Positions 26,513 through 35,656 of a DNA stretch of 64,000 nucleotides are shown here, one piece after another (position 1 is the first letter of the stretch; every line of letters begins with the position of its first letter). The notes beneath the pieces are model-generated. The model searched no databases. It worked only from the letters and a program-made list of their open reading frames with translations, and was not told the DNA's origin. The translations under genes were made by a program, and so were the position numbers. Origin of the DNA: Sphingorhabdus lutea (lineage in GTDB: Bacteria > Pseudomonadota > Alphaproteobacteria > Sphingomonadales > Sphingomonadaceae); contig NZ_CP018154.1 of NCBI RefSeq assembly GCF_001889025.1, forward strand, positions 186,001 through 250,000, written 5' to 3'.

Positions 26513-27866
26513 TCCGCAAACCTTATTTGGCAAGATATGGGATGACCATATCATTGCCGATTTGTCAGTTGACAAAGATGGTTCAGCCGCGTTGATTGCG
26601 ATTGACAGGATATTCCTGCACGAACGCACCGGCGCGGCTGCTTTATCATCTTTGGCGAATGCAGGGCGCGTCCCCCTTGACCCCAGCCGCATTTTCGCGG
26701 TGATGGACCATATTGTCGATACGCGCATTGGACGCAGTGACCGGACAATGATGCAGGGGGGGCAGGCATTTATAACCGAAACAAGGGATGCATGTAAAAA
26801 GGCAGGCATTACCCTATTTGATATTGGTGATGAGGAACAGGGTATCACCCATGTCATTTCCCCCGAATTGGGAATTGTCCTGCCGGGTTGCACCATAATC
26901 GCGCCGGACAGCCACACATGCACACAGGGCGCATTTGGCGCATTGGCATGGGGCATCGGGTCATCAGAGGCGGAACATGCCATGGCCACCGGCACTTTGC
27001 GGGTGGCAAGACCCAAAACCATGCGCGTTCATTTTAATGGCGAACTGGCACGCGGCGTTGGCGCAAAGGATATGATTTTATACCTTATCGCGCAATATGG
27101 CGCGGGCGGCGGCAGCGGATATGCCATTGAATTTTGTGGCAATGCGGTTACCAATTTGGACATGGAAGGGCGGATGACCCTGTGCAATATGGCCACCGAA
27201 TTTGCCGCCTTTACCGGCATGATTGCGCCGGATGAAAAAACCATAAATTATTTGCGCGGGCGGCGATATGCACCAACAAATTTACCCGATTGGGGTTATT
27301 TGAAAAGCGATGAAGGCGCGGTTTTTGACAAAGAAATTCATATAAATAGCACAGATATTTCCCCGATGATAAGTTGGGGTACTTCGCCGCAGCATAGCAT
27401 AGCAGCACATGATATTATTCCTGAAAATGCGCCCCAAAGCGCCCTTAAATATATGGGGTTAAAATCGGGGCAAAGCATATTGGGCCTGCCCATTAATGTC
27501 GCCTTTATCGGCAGCTGCACCAACGCGCGTATCACCGATTTGCGCCGCGCCGCCGCAATTATTTCGGGCAAGAAAATAGCCGGTGGCGTATGTGCTTTGG
27601 TTGTTCCGGGTTCCACCCAAGTGAAAAAAATAGCCGAGGCAGAGGGGTTGGACAAAATATTCACCGATGCTGGATTTGAATGGCGCGAAAGCGGATGCTC
27701 GCTATGTTTTTATGCAGGCGGGGAGAGTTTTCCAGAGGGTAGCCGCGTCATATCATCCACCAACAGAAATTTTGAGGGCCGCCAAGGGCCAAATATCCAA
27801 ACCCATATTGCCAGCCCCGATATTGTCGCGGCCAGCGCCATTGCAGGTAGGATTGCCCTGCCATGA
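26484..27866 (+). CDS. leuC: LeuC-like hydro-lyase large subunit (aconitase superfamily)
   Basis: A 460-residue protein of the isopropylmalate isomerase large subunit family. The [4Fe-4S] cysteines are present: Cys345 (GSCTNARI), Cys405 and Cys408 (SGCSLC), and NRNFEGRQG follows. The substrate-recognition stretch after the CxxC is FYAGGESFPEG instead of the LAMNPD-type segment of leucine-pathway enzymes. Together with the catabolic neighbours this suggests a related substrate such as a methylated malate/maleate, as in 2,3-dimethylmalate dehydratase. The symbol is for the family only. It overlaps the previous gene by 29 bases. Confidence 0.8.
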   Translation: MQKWRPKLPNPQTLFGKIWDDHIIADLSVDKDGSAALIAIDRIFLHERTGAAALSSLANAGRVPLDPSRIFAVMDHIVDTRIGRSDRTMMQGGQAFITETRDACKKAGITLFDIGDEEQGITHVISPELGIVLPGCTIIAPDSHTCTQGAFGALAWGIGSSEAEHAMATGTLRVARPKTMRVHFNGELARGVGAKDMILYLIAQYGAGGGSGYAIEFCGNAVTNLDMEGRMTLCNMATEFAAFTGMIAPDEKTINYLRGRRYAPTNLPDWGYLKSDEGAVFDKEIHINSTDISPMISWGTSPQHSIAAHDIIPENAPQSALKYMGLKSGQSILGLPINVAFIGSCTNARITDLRRAAAIISGKKIAGGVCALVVPGSTQVKKIAEAEGLDKIFTDAGFEWRESGCSLCFYAGGESFPEGSRVISSTNRNFEGRQGPNIQTHIASPDIVAASAIAGRIALP

Positions 27867-28453
27867 AAGCATTTCAAAACTTCGCCTCCATCGCCGCGCC
27901 ATTATTGCGCGATAATGTGGACACCGATGCCATCATCCCATCGCGTGAAATGAAAAGCACGGGCAAGACAGGTTTTGCGAGCGGTTTATTCGCGCCATGG
28001 CGATATATTGATGCGGCATCGCGCACCCCAAATCCCGATTTTATTTTAAACCAGCCAGACTATGGTCAGGCGCAAATTTTATTGGCGGGCATAAATTTTG
28101 GTTGTGGGTCAAGCCGCGAACATGCGGTTTGGGCATTGGCCGAATATGGAATGAAGGTAATAATCGCGGAAAGCTTCGCCCCCATTTTTTACAATAATTG
28201 CATCCGAAATGGCATTTTGCCCATTCAATTGGAACGGGATGACATTCACAAAATGGCGGGGCAAATATTGTCTGTTAATTTGGGAGAGCAGCGTGTCAAT
28301 GACACCCATTTTGACATAGATACGGAGGCCAAAACCATGTTGTTAGAGGGATTGGACGCCATTGACATGACGATGAAACATCAAAATTCCATCCAAAAAT
28401 GGCTGGCGCAAGATAAAATCAAACGGCCCTATATTTATTTTAAGGAAGCATGA
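27863..28453 (+). CDS. leuD: LeuD-like hydro-lyase small subunit
   Basis: A 196-residue swivelling-domain subunit partnering the upstream LeuC-like protein, with a four-base overlap. DNVDTDAIIPSREMKSTGK (about 16-34) and INFGCGSSREHAVWAL (about 76-91) are the family signatures. The two subunits should form a heteromeric hydro-lyase that isomerises or hydrates a C-branched dicarboxylate. As for the large subunit, membership of leucine biosynthesis is unlikely because no leuA or leuB is nearby and an HMG-CoA-lyase-like gene follows. Confidence 0.82.
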   Translation: MKAFQNFASIAAPLLRDNVDTDAIIPSREMKSTGKTGFASGLFAPWRYIDAASRTPNPDFILNQPDYGQAQILLAGINFGCGSSREHAVWALAEYGMKVIIAESFAPIFYNNCIRNGILPIQLERDDIHKMAGQILSVNLGEQRVNDTHFDIDTEAKTMLLEGLDAIDMTMKHQNSIQKWLAQDKIKRPYIYFKEA

Positions 28454-29373
28454 TGAGCGATATTTTAATCAGCGAGGTTGGCCCGCGTGACGGGTTGCAA
28501 AGCATTAAAGCCATCATGCCATTGGACGCAAAAAAGGCATGGATAAAGGCCGAAGCTGAGGCAGGGGTTACAGAGATTGAGGTGGGCAGTTTTGTGCCGC
28601 CATCACTTTTGCCGCAAATGGCCGATACCGCCGAATTGGTCCGTTTTGCCAAGGGGATAAAGGGGTTGAATGTCGTGGCATTAGTGCCCAATATTCGCGG
28701 CGCACAAAATGCGGCGGCCGCGGGTGTTCATGCCATGTCCCTGCCCTTTTCCATGTCCGAAACGCACAGCATGAAAAATCTGCGCAAAAACCATGCCCAA
28801 ATGATAGAAGAAATAAAAGAAATTGCCCAAATTGCAAAAATGGCAAATATCCATTTTGCCGTCGGCCTGTCCACCGCATTTGGTTGCACCATTGAAGGCG
28901 CGGTGGATGAGGACCAAGTCGCCCATCTGGCCGAGGCTGCCGCTAATGCAGGGGCAATGGAATTTAGCTTGTCCGACACCACAGGATATGCCGATCCAGC
29001 GCAGGTAAAAAGGCTGGTCAAAAAAGTCGCAAGCGCCGTGGGCGCAGATAAAATGACGACATTACATTTGCACAATACGCGCGGCCTTGGCCTTGCCAAT
29101 GTGGCGGCGGGATTGGATGCGGGCATTACCACATTTGATGCATCGCTTTGCGGGCTGGGCGGATGTCCATTCGCACCTGGCGCTTCTGGCAATATTGTGA
29201 CCGAGGATTTGGCATTTATGTTAAACGCCATGGGATGCAAAACGGGGATAGATTTGGATAAATTATTGCGCGTGCGGGACATTTTGGCCGCCGCCTTGCC
29301 CGATGAACCCCTTTATGGATTTACGCCCGATGCGGGCATTCCATTGGGCATGGAACAAAGAAATAAAGGATAA
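28453..29373 (+). CDS. Hydroxymethylglutaryl-CoA lyase-like protein
   Basis: A 306-residue TIM-barrel lyase of the DRE-TIM family. EVGPRDGLQ at 8-16 gives the Arg/Asp metal and proton-transfer pair, HLHNTRG (205-211) the metal His residues, and LGGCPFAPGASGN with catalytic Cys238 is the HMG-CoA lyase signature. It cleaves a 3-hydroxy-3-alkyl dicarboxyl-CoA to acetyl- or acyl-CoA plus a keto acid. Start taken at the second of two adjacent ATGs (28453), better spaced from AAGGA. It stands beside a CoA-transferase that can make its CoA ester. Confidence 0.88.
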   Translation: MSDILISEVGPRDGLQSIKAIMPLDAKKAWIKAEAEAGVTEIEVGSFVPPSLLPQMADTAELVRFAKGIKGLNVVALVPNIRGAQNAAAAGVHAMSLPFSMSETHSMKNLRKNHAQMIEEIKEIAQIAKMANIHFAVGLSTAFGCTIEGAVDEDQVAHLAEAAANAGAMEFSLSDTTGYADPAQVKRLVKKVASAVGADKMTTLHLHNTRGLGLANVAAGLDAGITTFDASLCGLGGCPFAPGASGNIVTEDLAFMLNAMGCKTGIDLDKLLRVRDILAAALPDEPLYGFTPDAGIPLGMEQRNKG

Positions 29374-29376
29374 ATA

Positions 29377-30552
29377 ATGACAGGAAACGGCCCATTATCA
29401 GGATTAAAAGTCATTGAATTTACCCATATGGTCATGGGGCCAACGGTGGGCCATATATTGGCCAGTTTGGACGCAGATGTCACCCGCGTTGAACCCATTG
29501 GCGGCGATCAAACCCGCCGGTTAAAGGGGTCTGGCTCTGGCTATTTTCCCATGTATAACCGCCATAAAAAAAGCATCTGTCTGAACCTGAAAAGTGAAAA
29601 TGGGCTGGCCATCGCAAAAAAATTATGCGCCAATGCCGATATTTTGGTGGAAAATTTCCGCCCCGGTGCGCTTGATAAATTGGGGCTGGATTATGAAAGC
29701 CTATCGGCCGAAAACCCGCGTTTAATTTATTGTTCGGAAAAAGGGTTTCTTCCCGGACCATATGAAAACCGCACCGCGTTGGATGAAGTTGCACAAATGA
29801 TGGGCGGCCTTGCCTATATGACCGGACCACCGGGAAAGCCGCTACGCGCGGGGGCAAGTGTGATTGACGTTACCGGAGGTATGTTTGGCGTTATTGCCAT
29901 TTTGGCCGCCATAGAACAACGCCATCATAGCGGCAGGGGGCAAAAGGTTATCGCCTCCCTGTTTGAAACGACCCTATATCTGGTTGGGCAGCATATGGCG
30001 CAATTTGCCGTTTCGGGCGTGCCTGCCGCGCCCATGCCCGCGCGTATTTCCGCATGGGCAATTTATGATGTTTTTGAAACAAAGGATGCGCCCATTTTCA
30101 TTGGCGTTGTCACCGACAGCCTGTGGCAGAAATTTTGCAAAATCTTTGCATTGGATGATTTATGGGCGGATGAGGATTTACGGCTTAATAATGACCGTGT
30201 GGCCGCGCGGGACAGGATTATACCGCAAATTCGCGATTTAATAATGGGTTTTACCAGACAGGAAATTATCGATAAATTAGACGGTTCTGGCCTGCCCTTT
30301 GCGGCGATTGGCCGGCCAGAAGATATGTTTGATGATCCGCATTTATGTGCATCTGGCGGGTTGGAAAATGTTACATTGGATGATGGCAACAGCACCCAAC
30401 TTCCCACCTTGCCCATTATGATGGATGGCGTGCGCCCCAATAAACATGCCGCATTACCACGCGCGGGCGATGATAGCGCCTCCATATTGGCGCAAATGGG
30501 TTATGATGCAGCCGATATTTTATCGATGAAAAATTCAGGTGATATAGAATAA
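29377..30552 (+). CDS. CaiB/BaiF family (class III) CoA-transferase
   Basis: A 391-residue class III CoA-transferase, the third in the island. LKVIEFTHMVMGPTVG (10-25), NRHKKSICLNLKSENG (61-76) and catalytic Asp164 (SVIDVTGG) identify it. It begins three bases after the lyase stop and ends the operon. It probably activates the hydroxy-dicarboxylate formed by the LeuCD-like enzyme so that the HMG-CoA-lyase-like enzyme can cleave it; this order is inference. Confidence 0.85.
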   Translation: MTGNGPLSGLKVIEFTHMVMGPTVGHILASLDADVTRVEPIGGDQTRRLKGSGSGYFPMYNRHKKSICLNLKSENGLAIAKKLCANADILVENFRPGALDKLGLDYESLSAENPRLIYCSEKGFLPGPYENRTALDEVAQMMGGLAYMTGPPGKPLRAGASVIDVTGGMFGVIAILAAIEQRHHSGRGQKVIASLFETTLYLVGQHMAQFAVSGVPAAPMPARISAWAIYDVFETKDAPIFIGVVTDSLWQKFCKIFALDDLWADEDLRLNNDRVAARDRIIPQIRDLIMGFTRQEIIDKLDGSGLPFAAIGRPEDMFDDPHLCASGGLENVTLDDGNSTQLPTLPIMMDGVRPNKHAALPRAGDDSASILAQMGYDAADILSMKNSGDIE

Positions 30553-30588
30553 TTGCCCATTTTATTTGCGTCCCTTAATTTACGGCAC

Positions 30589-32079
30589 TTAATATGCGCC
30601 TTTGGAAAATAATATGGCAGGAATTGTGCGAAACACCAATTTTATATCCTGAAATAATCCAGGATTATTCACATATTCAATGTCCATATTACATTGTTGA
30701 TCATAGGGGATTTCCGCCCGTCCAGATACTTGCCAGCTGCAGGTAAGGCCGGGACGCGCACGCAGCCGCGCATGGGACACTGCCGATGCCTCTAACACTT
30801 CACTCGCCAATGATGGGCGCGGCCCAACAACGGACATATCGCCCGATAAAATATTGAATAATTGGGGCAGTTCGTCAATCGAATATCGACGGATGAAACC
30901 CCCAATATTTGTAACGCGGGGGTCATTTTTCATCTTAAAACCGCTGCCTTTGCGATCGCTTTGCGCCAATAATTTTTGCAATCGCGCCTCTGCATCAATC
31001 GACATAGAACGAAATTTCCACATATGAAATGGTTTGCCATGTCGGCCAATGCGCACTTGCCGGAAAAAAATAGGGCCGCGATCTTCCGCCTTTATTATCG
31101 CTGCTATCAATAATAAAAATGGCGATAATAATGTTAATGCAGCCAATGATGCGCTAATATCAAATGCCCTTTTTGCGAGATAATATGCCTGTAATTTCAA
31201 ACCACGCCAAAAACTAAATTGACTGAATGTATATGCTATAAATTTGACATTACCGACCAAATAACGTCCGGCCAGCCTGCGCGGCTCCATCATCAAACGC
31301 CACATCCATTCCGCGCCCCATTTGCGAACAATTTCCGGAGCGCGCGGAATATTTCCCGAATAATAATCAAATAAACCGCCCACGCCCATAACCACGGGAA
31401 CACGCAATTTGTGGCGATGCTGGGCCAGCCATTTTTCCTGATGCGGGACACCCATGCCGACCAATAATATGCCGGCCCTTGATTGGTTTATTTTATCAAT
31501 GATGCTATCTGTGTCTGCATGATCGTCAAATCCATTGCTGGTTCCCGCTATCATCAAATTTGGATATTTTTTTTGCATGGCCTGGGCTGCTTTTCTTGCA
31601 ATGCCGGGCGCTCCACCATGAAGATAAATGGACACTTGTTCCTTTTCTGCCTGCGCACAGATTAAGGGGAATAAATCGGTTCCATTTAAATTAGGGCCCA
31701 TATTTTCGCCCAATAATCTTGCCGCCAATTTCATGCCCGACCCATCGGGCAACAAATGATCGCTTTTATTTACCGCAGAACGATATTCTGAATCCTTTGC
31801 GGCAATATTCACACAATGCGCATTGATGAAATTTATGGTTTTTGTGCGCTGTGTATGGGCGCATTCCACAATATTTCGTGCGGCAATTTTTGGCGATTGA
31901 AACAATAAATTAAACCCAAATATTTTAAAATATTGGCTGTAATAAAATGGATCGGTCGTGGGCATTTGTGCCAATAAAATTTTGGCTTCCTCTGGCAATA
32001 AATTGCCCCTGATTTTTTTATCCAATAAATCCACATTTACATGCCGGTCTATTTTATTTTGTCTCTCCTTGACGTGCAT
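30589..32079 (-). CDS. Fusion of GT26 (WecG/TagA) glycosyltransferase and initiating sugar-phosphate transferase
   Basis: A 496-residue two-domain protein. Residues about 75-265 are a GT26 glycosyltransferase (NFINAHCVNIAAKD, LPDGSGM, LVGMGVPHQEKWL). Residues about 298-496 are a bacterial sugar transferase (phosphoglycosyl transferase): membrane helix at SASLAALTLLSPFLLLIAAII, then WKFRSM, RRYSIDELPQLFNIL, GDMSVVGPRPS and RPGLTCSWQVSGR. The second domain should load the first sugar phosphate on undecaprenyl phosphate and the first domain may add the next sugar. The protein starts the exopolysaccharide locus on the strand opposite the flippase. Confidence 0.88.
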   Translation of the reverse strand: MHVKERQNKIDRHVNVDLLDKKIRGNLLPEEAKILLAQMPTTDPFYYSQYFKIFGFNLLFQSPKIAARNIVECAHTQRTKTINFINAHCVNIAAKDSEYRSAVNKSDHLLPDGSGMKLAARLLGENMGPNLNGTDLFPLICAQAEKEQVSIYLHGGAPGIARKAAQAMQKKYPNLMIAGTSNGFDDHADTDSIIDKINQSRAGILLVGMGVPHQEKWLAQHRHKLRVPVVMGVGGLFDYYSGNIPRAPEIVRKWGAEWMWRLMMEPRRLAGRYLVGNVKFIAYTFSQFSFWRGLKLQAYYLAKRAFDISASLAALTLLSPFLLLIAAIIKAEDRGPIFFRQVRIGRHGKPFHMWKFRSMSIDAEARLQKLLAQSDRKGSGFKMKNDPRVTNIGGFIRRYSIDELPQLFNILSGDMSVVGPRPSLASEVLEASAVSHARLRARPGLTCSWQVSGRAEIPYDQQCNMDIEYVNNPGLFQDIKLVFRTIPAILFSKGAY

Positions 32080-32328
32080 TTATATTCTCCCCAATTTGAA
32101 TATAGATTATTATTATTTCACAGCATCCTTGCTGTTGGCTCACCATGTTAAACGGCCAAAACTCCCGAAATTTTAGCGATGATATGCTATTTTCTGCATA
32201 TGCTCTTTGGCTTTGATTTTTCATGCATTCGTTAAAAAAAATATTTCGCTGCCGTTTTAAAAATCAAAGGCAGGTTGCGTGAATTAATCACGTCGCCGCC
32301 ATGTTTTTTTTAAGTAGAGCCAAAGAAA
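32080..32328. promoter_or_regulatory. Divergent promoter region of the exopolysaccharide locus
   Basis: AT-rich 249-base region. It holds a perfect 11-base inverted repeat, CTTTGATTTTT (32211-32221) with AAAAATCAAAG (32259-32269), and a short dyad CGTGA-ATTAA-TCACG at 32278-32292 just upstream of the flippase gene. No RNA gene is apparent. Confidence 0.45.
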
Positions 32329-33645
32329 ATGACACGCATTAAACAATTTAATGAATTTATGCTTTTACGGCTTTTTGGTCAGGATTATCACGCGCATCCC
32401 ATTTATAAATTTGGCCATTCATTGGGCAATTATGCCTTGGCCGAACTGTCCATTCGTGTTGTGCGGTTAATTTCTATCGTCATTATTGCGCGGTCATTAT
32501 CACCCGAATTACTTGGTTTGGCAGCGCTGACTTTGTCCATTTATGAATTGGTCAGAATGTTGACCAATGCCGGTATTGGACAGCAAATCATATTGGCCAA
32601 TGATGATGAACTGGCCGCCACCTGCAACACAGCCTACCGGTTATTTTGGAAATGGTGCCTGTCTATTGCGGCCATTCAAATTGGAATTGGGCTATATTTA
32701 TATTTTGGTTCTGAACTGGCCGATACGGCGATAATGCTGATGCTGCTTAGCATGGTTTATGCCATTATGCCTGCGGGTTTGGTGCAAATATTTTTGACCA
32801 TGCGCGCCGGTCGGCTGGCATATACGGCGCGGCTATCGGCGGTGCAAAATATTGCCGATCAATTATTGACCATCATATTGGTGCTTATTTGGCCAAGTGC
32901 ATGGGCGATTATTTTACCCAAATTATTAACCGCGCCTATTTGGCTTTATGGTGCGCGAAAATCTATATATTGGCGGCCCGTGCCCGATGCGGGATATCGC
33001 CCCCAATCGGAATTTATGAAATTTTCTTTGGGTATTTTGGGCAGCGAGATATTAAACACTGCGCGCCAACATGTTGATAAACCCATTATGGGCGCAGTGG
33101 CCGGCCTGCCTGCGCTGGGCATATATTATTTTGCCTATGGCGCGGGTTTGGGCATAACCATGTCGTTTATAGGCGCCATGTCGCTGGTCATGTTTTCGCA
33201 ATTGGGCGCTATTCAAAATAGCGAAAAACGCATAAAACAATTTCATCAATTTACCATTTTATCCTTTTGCTTATTCATTCCATTTTCATTGGCACAGGCG
33301 GTATTTGCCCCCATTTATGTGCCGATAATTTTTGGTCAAAAATGGGCAGAAGCCGCCAATGTGGTCAGCATTTTGGCATTGGGCGCGGTTCCATTATTAT
33401 TGGCCGCATCTGCATCAACTTGGCTACGCTTAAACAAACAAACAGGCCATGAAATGCTGATGATGGGCCTTGCCGGGGGATGTGCGATTGGCGGATTATA
33501 TATTGGCGCGGCCACATCATTAAACTTTGCCGCAATGGGATATGTCCTTGGCCTGTCCATCATCCTTATCCCCTGTTCAATATTCATCATCGCCCAAAGC
33601 AGGGCACAGCAAAAATCATTAAATTATAAGGAGGCAGCAATATGA
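32329..33645 (+). CDS. Wzx-type polysaccharide flippase
   Basis: A 438-residue membrane protein of the MOP/polysaccharide transporter group with about twelve to fourteen hydrophobic segments. The start region (GNYALAELSIRVVRLISIVIIARSLSPELLGLAAL) is typical for O-unit flippases. It should flip lipid-linked repeat units made by the neighbouring glycosyltransferases across the inner membrane. It overlaps the following GT2 gene by four bases. Confidence 0.85.
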   Translation: MTRIKQFNEFMLLRLFGQDYHAHPIYKFGHSLGNYALAELSIRVVRLISIVIIARSLSPELLGLAALTLSIYELVRMLTNAGIGQQIILANDDELAATCNTAYRLFWKWCLSIAAIQIGIGLYLYFGSELADTAIMLMLLSMVYAIMPAGLVQIFLTMRAGRLAYTARLSAVQNIADQLLTIILVLIWPSAWAIILPKLLTAPIWLYGARKSIYWRPVPDAGYRPQSEFMKFSLGILGSEILNTARQHVDKPIMGAVAGLPALGIYYFAYGAGLGITMSFIGAMSLVMFSQLGAIQNSEKRIKQFHQFTILSFCLFIPFSLAQAVFAPIYVPIIFGQKWAEAANVVSILALGAVPLLLAASASTWLRLNKQTGHEMLMMGLAGGCAIGGLYIGAATSLNFAAMGYVLGLSIILIPCSIFIIAQSRAQQKSLNYKEAAI

Positions 33646-34565
33646 ACAGCCCGACTTTCTCTGTCATTATTCCGGTATATAATGCCGCGGCATCGCTGCG
33701 ACGTGCGGTGGAATCCGTCCGTGCACAATCATTTACAGATTGGGAGTGCATCATCATCAATGATGGTTCATCCGACCAAAGCCTGGTCAATGCATTTGCC
33801 CTGGCCGCAATGGATGCACGAATAAAGGTGAAATCGCATGATAATCAGGGCGTTTCATTTACCCGCAATGTTGGCTGGCATCTTGCCAATGGTAAATATG
33901 TGGCATTTTTGGATGCTGATGACACATGGCAGAGCGAAAAATTGGCCACCCATTTGGCTTTCCACCGGCAATTTGAAAATGCCGATATCAGCTTTGCACA
34001 AATAAGCTTTATGAACGAAGAAAACAGCCTTGGCCCATTTAGCTATTCGTCCGTGCCAAACCATATATTGCGTATAGAAGATGTGATTGGCGAACACCCC
34101 ATTTGCACCATGTCCAATGTTGTAGCGCGAACATCTTTAATCGATAAAATTGGCGGATTTGCGAATAATTTAAGCCATGCAGAGGATCAAGAATGGCTTG
34201 CCCGCGCCATTTCAAAAGGATGCGTTATTCAGGGTATCGATCATCATTTGGTTGATTATTATGATAGCCCGAACGGTTTATCATCCGACCTTATGGCCAT
34301 GTATGACGGATGGCAAAGCTTTGCCGAAACCTATGTCACAGAGGCGCAATTTAAAAAACAAGATGCGCTATATTGCCGTTATCTCGCGCGGCGCGCCCTG
34401 CGCGGCGGCAGCGGCGCATGGCAGGCATGTCAATTTGCGTTTCGCGGCGCACGGGCCGACCAAAGAACATTTTTCGCCAACCCATATCGCGGCGGCATGA
34501 CAATTTTATGCGCGGGCGCTGCGCTGTTCATTCCGCAATTTTTGCATCGCAAAATATTTGCATAA
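33642..34565 (+). CDS. Family 2 glycosyltransferase
   Basis: A 307-residue GT-A fold protein: SVIIPVYNAAASLRRAVESV (6-25), NDGSSDQS and the metal-binding FLDADDTW (about 88-95), then EDQEWLARAI as the ED acceptor motif. A strong GGAGG site precedes the ATG. It transfers one sugar to the growing repeat unit at the cytoplasmic face. The C-terminus has a hydrophobic segment (MTILCAGAALFIPQFL) that may attach it to the membrane. Confidence 0.88.
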   Translation: MNSPTFSVIIPVYNAAASLRRAVESVRAQSFTDWECIIINDGSSDQSLVNAFALAAMDARIKVKSHDNQGVSFTRNVGWHLANGKYVAFLDADDTWQSEKLATHLAFHRQFENADISFAQISFMNEENSLGPFSYSSVPNHILRIEDVIGEHPICTMSNVVARTSLIDKIGGFANNLSHAEDQEWLARAISKGCVIQGIDHHLVDYYDSPNGLSSDLMAMYDGWQSFAETYVTEAQFKKQDALYCRYLARRALRGGSGAWQACQFAFRGARADQRTFFANPYRGGMTILCAGAALFIPQFLHRKIFA

Positions 34566-34606
34566 ATCATGGGTGGTTTAATCCTGTAATATAAAGTTGA
34601 AAAATT

Positions 34607-35656
34607 ATGAAACATGAACCCATTAAATTTGTAGAGGCCGATCCAAAGGCGCCAAAGTTTAAGGCAAGCTATCCAAAAATTTCGGTCGTCATGCCGGTAT
34701 ATAATGTGGAAAAATATGTGGCAGAGGCGATACAATCAGTTTTGGATCAATCCTTTACTAGATTTGAGTTAATCATTGTCGATGATGGCGGCAATGATAA
34801 TAGCATGGATATTGTGCGGGGTTTTGATGATCCGCGAATTACCATAATAACACAGGAAAATCGCGGTCTTGCCGGTGCGCGCAACACGGGAATCCTGCAT
34901 AGCAATGGCAAATATATTGCATTTTTGGATAGCGATGATCGATGGCATAAGGAAAAACTGGCCCTGCATTTCATCCATTTGGAACATAATGCCCATGTGG
35001 ATATGAGCTATTCTGCATCGCGTTTAATATGCGAAGATGGCAAACCAATGGCGGTTGTCATGAACCCAGGCAAGGGGATAGAAAAACCGCAGCGTATTTT
35101 CCTGCGTAATCCCGTTGGCAATGGTTCAGCGCCCGTTATCCGCCGCAGCACATTGGACCGTATCGCCTTTCACCATCCTGAAGATGAATTGCGGCTATGT
35201 TGGTTTGATGAAAGTTTTCGGCAATCCGAAGATATTGAATGTTGGGTCAGATTGGCTATACAAGGCGGCGCGAATTTCGAAGGCATTGATGCGCAGGTTA
35301 CTTTTTACCGCGTTGCATCCGATGGTTTATCGGCCAATATCGACAAACAATATGCCAGTTGGCAGGCAATGGTCACTAAATTGCGCGGCTATGCCCCGGC
35401 ATTTGCCGAACGATATTATCGCGCGGCCCACGCATATCAATTGCGATATTATGCCCGCCGCGCGATCAGCATGGGAGACAGCAAGGCCGCATTAAAATAT
35501 ATGTGGCAGGCCACAAAGGAAAGCCGTTCAATATATATATTTGAACCGAAAAAATCCTTTGTCACCCTTTTCGCCGCATTATTTTTTACTGTTTTTGGCA
35601 CGACCGCCCTGAAACGAGCAAAGAAAACCTATTTAATAAATAAAGGTGCAGCATGA
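34607..35656 (+). CDS. Family 2 glycosyltransferase
   Basis: A 349-residue GT2 enzyme similar in layout to its upstream neighbour. SVVMPVYNVEKYVAEAIQSVL (about 26-46), DDGGNDNS, FLDSDDRW (about 105-112) and EDIECWVRL are its signatures. A C-terminal hydrophobic stretch (SFVTLFAALFFTVFGTTAL) may anchor it. The pair of GT2 genes probably arose by duplication but they are clearly diverged, so each should add a different sugar or linkage. Confidence 0.88.
   Translation: MKHEPIKFVEADPKAPKFKASYPKISVVMPVYNVEKYVAEAIQSVLDQSFTRFELIIVDDGGNDNSMDIVRGFDDPRITIITQENRGLAGARNTGILHSNGKYIAFLDSDDRWHKEKLALHFIHLEHNAHVDMSYSASRLICEDGKPMAVVMNPGKGIEKPQRIFLRNPVGNGSAPVIRRSTLDRIAFHHPEDELRLCWFDESFRQSEDIECWVRLAIQGGANFEGIDAQVTFYRVASDGLSANIDKQYASWQAMVTKLRGYAPAFAERYYRAAHAYQLRYYARRAISMGDSKAALKYMWQATKESRSIYIFEPKKSFVTLFAALFFTVFGTTALKRAKKTYLINKGAA

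Noticed and set aside
26484..28453. Leucine biosynthesis leuCD
   Set aside because: Neighbours are catabolic (HMG-CoA-lyase-like, CoA-transferase), leuA and leuB are absent and the large-subunit recognition segment differs; kept as a family-level call only.
1..30552. Prophage or integrative element carrying the catabolic island
   Set aside because: No integrase, transposase, tRNA attachment site or phage genes are present in or next to it within the window.
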